In this document: piece by piece, positions 52,906 to 60,586 of the stretch | Layout: each line of letters opens with the position of its first letter | Numbering within the stretch: the first letter of the stretch is position 1 | Assembly (NCBI GenBank): GCA_000244995.1 | Contig: CM001438.1 | Coordinates: forward strand, 3,434,090-3,498,089 | Origin: Burkholderiales bacterium JOSHI_001 | Lineage (GTDB): Bacteria > Pseudomonadota > Gammaproteobacteria > Burkholderiales > Burkholderiaceae_C | Length of the DNA stretch: 64,000 nucleotides | Direction of reading: 5' to 3' | Made by a program: the position numbers and the translations under genes | The notes under the pieces: model-generated | What the model saw: the letters and a program-made list of their open reading frames with translations, nothing else | Told to the model about the DNA's origin: nothing | The model's database searches: none

Positions 52906-55680
52906 ATGAGATTCTCTTCGGCGGCCAAGGCTGCATTGGTGCTGTCGGTGTTAGCCGGCGTGGCGTGCACCCAGAAGGACCCCAAACAATCCCTCCAGGC
53001 GGCCCAGGCCGCCATTCAGAAGCGGGACTACAAGGCCGCGACGATCGAGATCAAGAACGCATTGCAGCGAGATGCTGGTCTGGCTGAGGCGAGATTCATG
53101 CTGGGCACGGTGCTGGCCCTTGAGGGCAACAACACCGCAGCCGAAGTCGAACTGCGAAAGGCGCTGTCAGCCGGACACCCGGGTACCAAGGTCGTGCCCG
53201 AACTCGCGAAAGCCCTGTTGGCCATGGGCCAGTACAAGAAGATCGTGGATGAGTTCTCAGCCACCAAGCTGGACGACCCGGCGGCACAGGCAAGCCTGTT
53301 GACAAGCCTGGCCCAAGCCCATGGTGGCATGGGCAAACGCGAGCTGGCCAAGTCGACAATGGACAAGGCGCTGGCCGCGGTGCCCGACTACCCCCAGGCG
53401 CTTCTGGTGCAGGCGCAGTTCCAGGCCGCCGATGGTGATCGCGCAGCAGCGTTGACCACGGTGGGAAAGGTGCTTGCTGCGGATGCCGCCAATCCTGTTG
53501 CCTGGAAACTCAAAGGCGACCTGGAGGTGGCAACCGGCGCGAAGGGAGGACAGGCCAAGGCGTCTTATCAGAAGTCTGTGGAGGTTGATCCCAAGTTCGC
53601 CCCCGGATTTGCCGCGTTGCTGGTATTGAACCTGGCCGAAGGCAAGCTGGACGACGCTGCCAAGGACTTGGAAGCGTTGAAGCGTGTTGCCCCAAGGAGT
53701 TCATTCACCAAGTTGCTGGAGGCCCGCGTGGAATTCCAGCGTCGCGACTACAAGCGCGCGCGAGACTTGCTGCGGCAACTGGTGGTTGCAGCGCCCAAGA
53801 ATGCCGCGGTGCTGCAACTTGCAGGCGCAACGGAGTTTCAGCTGAATTCACTTCCGCAGGCGGAGAGCTATCTGGAGGCCTCCCTCAAGATCGCGCCTGA
53901 CAATGGCCTCACCCGTCGGTTGCTGATCGGCACTTACCTGCGCTCTGGTCAGGCCAACAAGGCCCTGGTGGCGCTTCAGGCCATACCCGAAAAGGCGGAG
54001 ATGGACGCCTCGATGCTGTCCCTGGCAGGCGAAGTTCACCTGCAAAACGGCGACGCCAAGAAGGCTGAGGCCTTCTTTGCAAAGGCGCTGAAACTGGAGC
54101 CGGACAACTTGGGCCGCCGCACCTCTCTGGCCCTGTCGCAGTTGGCGACGGGGCAGGCGAACGCAGCCTTCGATGCGCTGGAGAACATTGCGCAGTCCGA
54201 CCAAGGCGTGACGGCCGACATGGCCCTGATCAGTGCTCACTTGACGCGCAAGGAGTACGCCAAGGCCCTCGTTGCCATTGACAAGCTAGAAGCCAAACAA
54301 CCCAACAAGCCTGTGGCCGCCGAGCTTCGTGGGCGAACGATGCGCGCGATGAACGACCCGGTCGGTGCGCGCAAGAGCTTCGAGAAGGCCCTGCAGATCG
54401 ACCCCCTCCACTTCTCAGCCGCGTCCAGCCTGGCAGCGCTGGATTTGGCGGAGCAAAAGCCGCAGGACGCCAGAGCCAGGTTCGAGGCCATCCTGGCCAA
54501 GGAACCCAAACACGCCCAGGCCTTGCTGGCGCTGGCGCAACTGGCATCTGGCAGTGGGGGCAAGAAGGAGGAGGTCATTGCGTTGCTGGCACGGGCGGTG
54601 GACGCCAATCCAACGGACGAGCGGCCCCGTTTGCGGTTGATTGATCAACACCTGCGTTCCAACGACCTCAAACAGGCCATGTCGAGCGCCCGAGACGCTA
54701 CAGCGGCGCTTCCCAACAGCGTAGACATCCTCGACGCGCTGGGAACGGTACAGATGCGATCGGGCGAAGTGAACCAAGCCATCGCCACGTTCACCAAAGT
54801 CTCAACCATGTTGCCCCTGTCGCCGATGCCGCATTTGCGACTTGCGGCTGCGCATGAAGCCAACAAGGACATGGCGTCGGCCGAACAAAGTGTGCAGAAG
54901 GCGCTGGAAATCAAGCCGGACCTGCTGGAGACGCAGCGGGCCCTGATCCTGCTGCAGATCAAGGCCAAGAAGTTTGCCGAGGCCCTGAAAGTGGCCAAGA
55001 CCGTGCAGCAGCAGCGGCCGAAGTCCCAGGTCGGCTACGCGTACGAAGCCGAAGTGTTTGCCGCGCAGTCGAACTGGGACCCCGCCATCGCTGCCTACCG
55101 AAAGGCACTGGAACAGGCGGCCACGCCCGACCTGGCCATCAAGTTGAACATGGTCCTGCAGACCGCTGGCAAGTCGGCCGAGGCCACGACCCAAGCCCAG
55201 GCCTGGATGAAGGAACACCCCAAGGACCCGAACTTTCCCCAGTTCCTGGGCACGGTGGCCATCGGAAAGAAGGACTTCGCATCGGCAGAAAAGCACCTTC
55301 AGACAGTGCTGCAATTGCAGCCGAACAACGCCGTGGCGCTGAACAACCTGGCCTATGTGGCGGGCCAACTGAAGCGCCCCAATGCCGTGGAACTGGCAGA
55401 GAAGGCCCTGCGACTGGCGCCGGATCAGCCACCCTTCCTGGATACGCTGGCCATGCTGCTGCTGGACCAGAAGGAATTCGACAAGGCCTTGAAAACCCAG
55501 ACCCGGGCTGTCGAACTGCAACCTGATTCGGGCTTCCTGCGGCTGAACCTGGCCAAGATCCTGGCGGCATCGGGGGACAAACCCCGTGCGAAGGCAGAAC
55601 TTGAAAAGATCAAGCCTTCAAACAACAAGGACGACCCCCTGCAGAAGGAAGTGACCGCGCTGATGAGTTCGCTAAGGTGA
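52906..55680 (+). CDS. prsT: PEP-CTERM/XrtA system TPR-repeat lipoprotein PrsT
   Basis: The 924-residue protein has a lipoprotein-like signal (AALVLSVLAGVAC, lipid-modified Cys near residue 23) and then about 25 tandem tetratricopeptide repeats to the end. Typical units include AAQAAIQKRDYKAATIEIKN and NNLAYVAGQLKRPNAVELAE. Size, lipoprotein start and repeat content match the PEP-CTERM-system TPR lipoprotein family, normally encoded near exosortase A genes and thought to help assemble exported polysaccharide or sorted proteins. The ATG at 52906 begins the signal peptide. Confidence 0.88.
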   Translation: MRFSSAAKAALVLSVLAGVACTQKDPKQSLQAAQAAIQKRDYKAATIEIKNALQRDAGLAEARFMLGTVLALEGNNTAAEVELRKALSAGHPGTKVVPELAKALLAMGQYKKIVDEFSATKLDDPAAQASLLTSLAQAHGGMGKRELAKSTMDKALAAVPDYPQALLVQAQFQAADGDRAAALTTVGKVLAADAANPVAWKLKGDLEVATGAKGGQAKASYQKSVEVDPKFAPGFAALLVLNLAEGKLDDAAKDLEALKRVAPRSSFTKLLEARVEFQRRDYKRARDLLRQLVVAAPKNAAVLQLAGATEFQLNSLPQAESYLEASLKIAPDNGLTRRLLIGTYLRSGQANKALVALQAIPEKAEMDASMLSLAGEVHLQNGDAKKAEAFFAKALKLEPDNLGRRTSLALSQLATGQANAAFDALENIAQSDQGVTADMALISAHLTRKEYAKALVAIDKLEAKQPNKPVAAELRGRTMRAMNDPVGARKSFEKALQIDPLHFSAASSLAALDLAEQKPQDARARFEAILAKEPKHAQALLALAQLASGSGGKKEEVIALLARAVDANPTDERPRLRLIDQHLRSNDLKQAMSSARDATAALPNSVDILDALGTVQMRSGEVNQAIATFTKVSTMLPLSPMPHLRLAAAHEANKDMASAEQSVQKALEIKPDLLETQRALILLQIKAKKFAEALKVAKTVQQQRPKSQVGYAYEAEVFAAQSNWDPAIAAYRKALEQAATPDLAIKLNMVLQTAGKSAEATTQAQAWMKEHPKDPNFPQFLGTVAIGKKDFASAEKHLQTVLQLQPNNAVALNNLAYVAGQLKRPNAVELAEKALRLAPDQPPFLDTLAMLLLDQKEFDKALKTQTRAVELQPDSGFLRLNLAKILAASGDKPRAKAELEKIKPSNNKDDPLQKEVTALMSSLR

Positions 55681-55706
55681 ACCGGGGAGATGTCCTCGCC
55701 CACGCT

Positions 55707-56582
55707 TCAAGCCAAGTAGCGCGAGGACACCCCACCCAAGCGGAAGAACTGACGCAGGCTCCACAGGTCGCGCCGCTGGTGAGCCGGCAACGCCGCCTTC
55801 ATGGCCCTGAGTGTGTCGTGCAGTGACGCGCTCCATTCACGGCGTGGCGCCGATCGAACGACAACCATGTACGGCACCATGAATGTGCTCTGGACCCGAG
55901 CCATGTCGGCGATGGGCAGACTGGCGCGGCGAAAGTCGCCCACGCTGAACGCGGCGCGCATTGAGTTCAGGTAGTCCTGGGTGAAGACGGCCGGTTGGTC
56001 ATCGGCGTATTGACCAGCAAACATCGCAATGGACCGTTCCGACTTCAATTGTCCCAGGTCGGCCACGTAGATGGCCCCACCGGGTTTGAGCACACGCGCA
56101 ATCTCGTCGAACACCCGTCCCAGCAGTGCCGCGTCAGGCAGGTGGTGCATGGACAAGGTCGACATGATCACGTCGACCGAGTGGTCGGGCAGGAACGCCA
56201 GGTTCGAGATGTCGCACAGCTTGAACTCCACGTTGTCCAGCGCCTGACCGGCCACCAGTTCCCGCGCCTGCGCCAGCATGCCTGGCGCAAGGTCGATGCC
56301 CAGGAACCGCGCCTCCGGATTCACACGCGCGACCTGGGCCAACTGGTTCGCCGGGCCACAGGCCAGGTCGACCACCAAATCGCCGGGACGGATCAGTTCC
56401 GCAAGCATGCCAGTGTGATAGAGGTACAACGGGGCCAGCGAACCGCCTTCCCTTCCCGCCTGCGCGTAGGCCGCAACCTGCGATGGGTCGTCCATCACCA
56501 GTTCCGGCTCTGTCACCCTGCTGCGCGGCACGGTGGTCGTCAGTTCGCTCAGCAGAATCCCTGCAATGTTCAGTTGGCCCAT
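55707..56582 (-). CDS. Class I SAM-dependent methyltransferase (UbiE/type 11-like)
   Basis: The 291-residue protein has motif I VVDLACGPANQLAQVA near 73, FLGIDLAPGMLAQARE (motif II), DVIMSTLSMHHLPD and the RVLKPGGAIYVADLG motif. This is the type 11 methyltransferase pattern of enzymes acting on quinones, lipids and small molecules. The C-terminal 100 residues contain a helical extension. It ends 26 bases from prsT, convergently, and follows the PEP-CTERM gene by 187 bases. Probable tailoring enzyme of the local pathway, by context only. Confidence 0.85.
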   Translation of the reverse strand: MGQLNIAGILLSELTTTVPRSRVTEPELVMDDPSQVAAYAQAGREGGSLAPLYLYHTGMLAELIRPGDLVVDLACGPANQLAQVARVNPEARFLGIDLAPGMLAQARELVAGQALDNVEFKLCDISNLAFLPDHSVDVIMSTLSMHHLPDAALLGRVFDEIARVLKPGGAIYVADLGQLKSERSIAMFAGQYADDQPAVFTQDYLNSMRAAFSVGDFRRASLPIADMARVQSTFMVPYMVVVRSAPRREWSASLHDTLRAMKAALPAHQRRDLWSLRQFFRLGGVSSRYLA

Positions 56583-56637
56583 GCGAGACCTTCAGTCGGT
56601 TGAATTGGAAACAGCCGCAAGATTGACTTGAAGTCCT

Positions 56638-56652
56638 GCCTGCTTCGTTCCA
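56638..56652 (-). promoter_or_regulatory. Weak sigma-54-like element upstream of the methyltransferase
   Basis: The minus strand reads TGGAAC, five bases, AGGC: the -24 GG and -12 GC dinucleotides are correctly spaced, but two or three other positions differ from consensus. It lies 56 bases before the ATG, like the stronger element of the PEP-CTERM gene. Confidence 0.25.
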
Positions 56653-56719
56653 GGTCCGCATTTTCCAGGATTCGCTCGATGACCGGCCGACCAACACCAT
56701 GGGAACGACCGCACAAATG

Positions 56720-56744
56720 AAAAAGCCCCGCCAATGGCGGGGCT
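56720..56744 (-). terminator. Intrinsic terminator of the PEP-CTERM gene
   Basis: A 9-bp stem (AGCCCCGCC / GGCGGGGCT) with a three-base loop is followed on the minus strand by five T. It begins 26 bases after the stop, so the gene is probably transcribed alone. Confidence 0.88.
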
Positions 56745-56769
56745 CGGTACCGAAGGTCGAACTTGGCGA

Positions 56770-57564
56770 TCAGGCCTTGCGACGGCGAGCAGCGCCGGCA
56801 GCCATCAGGCCCAGGCCCACCAGCGCCAGGCTGGCCGGCTCCGGCAGTTCAATGACGGCCGAACCATCATGGTCAGCGGTCAGCAGCGTATTGCCGCCCG
56901 GGTTCAGGTTGGGCAGCACGAAGCCGCCAGCCACGGTCAGGTTGTCGACGTTGATGTCCATCGTCATGAAGTCGGTCAGCACGGTGGAAGCGTCCACTGC
57001 GCCATACGACCAGATGCCGGCAACGGCAGCGAAGTCGAAGTTGATCTTGCAGCTGCCTTGGGCGAAAGCGGAGGCGGCCGTGATGGCGCAGTCACCGCTG
57101 ACGGGGTTTTGCAGATTGCCGATGACGGTGGAGCCACCGGTCAGCAGGCCATCAACCACCGTGTCGTAATAGATGATCGCCGAACCCGTGGTCATGATGG
57201 CCTGGATGTTCGGGCCCACGAGACCCACCGGGCCGCCCAGCGTGTAAGTCGCGAAAAGTTCGTAGTCGGTGCCCAAGCCGCTGATGGCCGCCGGAACACC
57301 GGCAGCGCCCTTGCGGAAGTTCACGCCGGCCACGCCGCCGAATTCAGCGAACGCGTCGTTGAAGCCATTCGACAGCGTGCCGTCACCGTTGTCGGTGATG
57401 GTGATGTTCGCAGAGCCCTGCGACGTCAAAACGATCTTGTCGGCAGTGAAGTTGTTGTTGCCACCAATCGACGTGTCGTTGAAACCAAAGAGCACACCCG
57501 CTTGGGCGAACTGGGCGGCAGCAACCGCTGCAACAGCGATCAGGGCCTTCTTGAAAGTCTTCAT
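56770..57564 (-). CDS. PEP-CTERM sorting domain-containing exported protein
   Basis: The 264-residue protein has a signal peptide (1-22, ending QFAQA), a Gly/Thr/Asn-rich beta-type body with no known catalytic motif, and the tail LPEPASLALVGLGLMAAGAA then RRRKA. That is a complete PEP-CTERM signal: PEP motif, hydrophobic helix, basic end. Two cysteines (in SGDCAITA and GSCKIN) may form a disulfide. Such proteins are processed by exosortase and can act in flocs or biofilms. A strong sigma-54 promoter precedes it. I cannot say which PEP-CTERM subfamily it belongs to. Confidence 0.9.
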   Translation of the reverse strand: MKTFKKALIAVAAVAAAQFAQAGVLFGFNDTSIGGNNNFTADKIVLTSQGSANITITDNGDGTLSNGFNDAFAEFGGVAGVNFRKGAAGVPAAISGLGTDYELFATYTLGGPVGLVGPNIQAIMTTGSAIIYYDTVVDGLLTGGSTVIGNLQNPVSGDCAITAASAFAQGSCKINFDFAAVAGIWSYGAVDASTVLTDFMTMDINVDNLTVAGGFVLPNLNPGGNTLLTADHDGSAVIELPEPASLALVGLGLMAAGAARRRKA

Positions 57565-57618
57565 AGGAACCTCCGGTTAGTTAGAACGGTGTGAACTGAG
57601 TCACGCAGCTCCTTCAAA

Positions 57619-57633
57619 GCACGGCCCGTGCCA
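57619..57633 (-). promoter_or_regulatory. Sigma-54 (-24/-12) promoter of the PEP-CTERM gene
   Basis: The minus strand reads TGGCAC GGGCC GTGC, compared with the consensus TGGCAC, five bases, TTGC: one mismatch, exact GG-GC spacing. It lies 55 bases before the ATG. The element also forms the palindrome GCACGG C CCGTGC. A second palindrome, CCGAC C GTCGG at 57698-57708, lies about 95 bases before the predicted transcription start and could bind an enhancer-binding activator. Confidence 0.7.
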
Positions 57634-57697
57634 GGTTATGCAAAACCATTTAAAAACAACAACTTAAGATGTATTTTGGTGGGTTGAGGCCGAGCCG

Positions 57698-57708
57698 CCG
57701 ACCGTCGG
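57698..57708. repeat. Palindrome upstream of the sigma-54 promoter, possible activator site
   Basis: CCGAC C GTCGG is perfectly self-complementary apart from the centre. It lies 65 bases upstream of the -24 element, at a distance usual for enhancer-binding proteins. The rest of the 200-base gap is A/T-rich and holds no gene. Confidence 0.3.
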
Positions 57709-57764
57709 TGTAAAGGATTTCGACAGCAGCTTCACCACCGTCGGATCACAGGGCAGAGTGCCCA

Positions 57765-59441
57765 TCATCCAATGCCGTAACGGCCGGGCGCCACCACCCC
57801 ATTGGGATCCAGCGCCGATTTGATCCGGTTGTTCAGATGCAGCGCCTGCGGTGCATTTTCGAACACCCGGTCCCAGGCCAACATCGAAGCCCGGTACTGC
57901 TGGTAGCCCGAATCGGTCATGTCGGCATGAAGTGCGTCATACAGCTGCCGGGCTCGCTGCGTTTCGTCTGCGTCGTCCCGGTCGTAAAGGATGTTCATCA
58001 GGCAGGTTACCGCGCGGGGATTCATCACCAGGATGGCGACCCAGAAGTCCAGCCCAGCGTGCTCGAAATGGGTTCGGGCGCGTTGAAGGAAAGGCAGCAC
58101 GTCCTTGCTGGTGAAGGGCAAGGTGGGCGCGAACCAGATCACACCGCAGTTGTCGCGGGCGGGGTCGATGTCCCCGTCCGGACGCTTGCGGCGGTTGCGG
58201 TAGTAGGCGTGCTTGACGAAATAGTCCGTCGGCACGCCGCGCAAGATTTTGTGCACGTGCGGCGAGGAGTCCAGCACCTGCAGGGAGGCCCCGCTCAACT
58301 TTTCTGTGACCCAGCGCAGCAAAGGCCGCTCCCAGGCGGTTTTCAGCACGCGTTCGACGACGGCCAGCATGGCGTCCGAGATGAACAGCAAGCGCCCGTA
58401 CCGCCCCAGGGCCTTCTTCAGAATGGCGCGCTGCAGACGCACCTGGGCCCGGGTGCCATACAGCCCTCCCGCGCAGGTCATCGGCGAAATGCCAAACCGC
58501 CGCCGCAACGCGTCGACCTCGGCCGGTTGAAGGTAGGCGCCCTTGGGGTCGGCCTGTTCAATGCGCTGCATCACAACCGTCAGCGACACGAGGTCGTTGA
58601 TCATGTGCAACTTGGTGTTGACGATGCCCTGGAGCGCCAGGTCGCGAAAGGTGTCTATGACCTGCGGCAGGTGGCGTTCCTCACCCACCTCGAACACATA
58701 GGAGTTGTAGGCTTCGGGCTCAGGCATTAACCAGATTCCGGCCCGGGTCACAACCCCGAAGTTGGATTGGGAGAACATGCCCTCAAGGTAAGGGCCGATG
58801 CCCCACTTGTGAAGGTGCTTGGTCTTGGGGCCGTTGGTGCCGCCGCCCACCTCCACGATCTGCCCCTGGGGCAGCACCACCTCCATGCCGCACAAGTTGC
58901 CGAAGTGGTCGCCATAGGGCGTTTCACCAACACCGCGGTCCAGCGCGTTGCCGATGACGCTGCCCTGCGAGGTGCCATCGATGCAATCCACCCACAAGCG
59001 GTGGCCATGGCGCTTCAGGTGGTCGTTGAGTTGTTCGTAGGTCACGCCCGGCTCGATGACGGCGTAGGCCAACTCCTCGTTCACTTCCAGCACGCGATTC
59101 ATGCGGTGCAGCAACATCACGATGGCCCCATCCTCGGTCGCCAGCGTGGTGCTGTAGCCCCAGTTGCGGCCGCCGCTGAACGGCCAGACCTTCAGCCCAT
59201 GGACGTTCGCCACCGCCAGGACGCCGGCCACCTCCTGTGTACTGCCAGGGAAGACGACCGCGGCGCAACGGCTTTGCCATGGAATCGTGCAACGCGAGTA
59301 GCGGTCCAGATCCCCCGGGTCGGCACACACATGCGCCGCACCAACGGCCGCGCGCAGTGCTTCCAACGCGGCGGGCGCAAGGCCTCCCACGGGCGCAGCA
59401 CGGCCCACTTCAATCGGCGCATCAGGGCGGGGTGCGGTCAT
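57765..59441 (-). CDS. FAD-linked oxidase, vanillyl-alcohol oxidase / 4-cresol dehydrogenase-like
   Basis: The 558-residue protein has an N-terminal PCMH-type FAD domain (about 45-235) with VWPFSGGRNWGYS, the DGTSQGSVIGNALDRGVGET segment and PYGDHFGNLCGMEVVLPQG, all close to the p-cresol methylhydroxylase flavoprotein family. The C-terminal half resembles the family's substrate-binding cap, ending LDPNGVVAPGRYG. Members oxidise phenolic or alcohol substrates; whether FAD is covalent cannot be told. It is the last gene of the four-gene operon and overlaps the SDR gene by four bases. Confidence 0.88.
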   Translation of the reverse strand: MTAPRPDAPIEVGRAAPVGGLAPAALEALRAAVGAAHVCADPGDLDRYSRCTIPWQSRCAAVVFPGSTQEVAGVLAVANVHGLKVWPFSGGRNWGYSTTLATEDGAIVMLLHRMNRVLEVNEELAYAVIEPGVTYEQLNDHLKRHGHRLWVDCIDGTSQGSVIGNALDRGVGETPYGDHFGNLCGMEVVLPQGQIVEVGGGTNGPKTKHLHKWGIGPYLEGMFSQSNFGVVTRAGIWLMPEPEAYNSYVFEVGEERHLPQVIDTFRDLALQGIVNTKLHMINDLVSLTVVMQRIEQADPKGAYLQPAEVDALRRRFGISPMTCAGGLYGTRAQVRLQRAILKKALGRYGRLLFISDAMLAVVERVLKTAWERPLLRWVTEKLSGASLQVLDSSPHVHKILRGVPTDYFVKHAYYRNRRKRPDGDIDPARDNCGVIWFAPTLPFTSKDVLPFLQRARTHFEHAGLDFWVAILVMNPRAVTCLMNILYDRDDADETQRARQLYDALHADMTDSGYQQYRASMLAWDRVFENAPQALHLNNRIKSALDPNGVVAPGRYGIG

Positions 59442-60586
59442 GGGCGTTCGGCGCCACCGGGGTAGCGCTTGGCAAAGTAGTGATCCAACACCTTGCCCAA
59501 GTAGGCCGATGGTGCCGGGCGATGCAAGTTCCGTTCAGCCGCCCAATTGCGGAATTGCGTGTCGTCAAAGGCCTGGCTGTCGGCAAGATAGGCAAGAAAG
59601 ACCGGCAAGGTTGCCAAGGCGCGACCGGCATTGCCTCGCACAAACATGGATGCCAGCCGCGCCATTGCGGCGTACAGGCGCAAGGGAAGTACCCGTTCTC
59701 GTGGCACAAGGAACCCCCGGGCTTCGAAAGCCTGCCGAACCTGCTGCCTCAAAGCGTCGATGCGCACGGACTCATTCGGGCCGCTGCACAGGTGGAGAAC
59801 CCGTCCGCCGGTGCTGGCGTCGCGGCTGGACGCGGCGATGGCGGCCGCCACAATGTCGCAGCCGATGACGTCCAGTCGAGCATCACCAAAGGCCGGATAC
59901 AGCCCTGCCGTTCGACGGCCGGACAGGAACTCGCAGAGAAAATAGAACACCTGAAAGCTGATGACACGTCCGTCGCGGCTGTCTCCGACGACCATGCTGG
60001 GCCGATGGACAGTCAGCGGCAATGCCTGCCGATCCATCTGCTCGCGCAGGTAGTCTTCGGCCTCCGCTTTGGCCTGCTCGTAGGTGTTGTGAAACCCGCG
60101 CGGCTCGGTGAGCCATTGCTCGACAACCGCCTGCCGCGAACGCCCGCCCACGCCCACCGTGCTGACGAACTCCAGTTTCTGCAGTCGACCGCACTCCCGC
60201 GCCAGTTCAACGATCTTGTGAGCGGCACCCACGGCTGAACTGCGCGCCTTCTCCAGCGGGAGATTCATGCGAACCAGCCCAGCAGCGTGAACGATGTGCG
60301 TGCATTGCGCACCCAACGCACGCCACCGCGGGTCCTGCAGCCCCAGGCGCGGCAAGGTGGTGTCACCGATCCATGCTTGAACACGCTCGCGCGCATCGGG
60401 CTCACGATCACCCAAGGACCAGTGCGCGAACAACCTGTCCATCCGCACGGCCAACTCGCTTGTGTTGCTGGCCCGAACCAGCAGCGTGACCTTGGTGCCA
60501 GGGTCAGCCAACAGACTCGGCACAAGGCTGCTGCCCACCACGCCGGTGCCACCGGTGACGAAATAGTGACTCAAAGCACGATCCAT
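59438..60586 (-). CDS. SDR family thioester reductase-like / male-sterility-type oxidoreductase
   Basis: The 382-residue extended SDR has the NAD(P) motif VTGGTGVVGSSLVPSLL near residue 9, an HIVHAAGLVRMN segment and the catalytic Tyr-x3-Lys in NTYEQAKAEAE. The order resembles stand-alone thioester reductases and fatty acyl-CoA reductases, which reduce an acyl thioester to aldehyde or alcohol. Fused adenylation and carrier domains are absent; the ligase is encoded just upstream, overlapping by 16 bases. Confidence 0.85.
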   Translation of the reverse strand: MDRALSHYFVTGGTGVVGSSLVPSLLADPGTKVTLLVRASNTSELAVRMDRLFAHWSLGDREPDARERVQAWIGDTTLPRLGLQDPRWRALGAQCTHIVHAAGLVRMNLPLEKARSSAVGAAHKIVELARECGRLQKLEFVSTVGVGGRSRQAVVEQWLTEPRGFHNTYEQAKAEAEDYLREQMDRQALPLTVHRPSMVVGDSRDGRVISFQVFYFLCEFLSGRRTAGLYPAFGDARLDVIGCDIVAAAIAASSRDASTGGRVLHLCSGPNESVRIDALRQQVRQAFEARGFLVPRERVLPLRLYAAMARLASMFVRGNAGRALATLPVFLAYLADSQAFDDTQFRNWAAERNLHRPAPSAYLGKVLDHYFAKRYPGGAERP

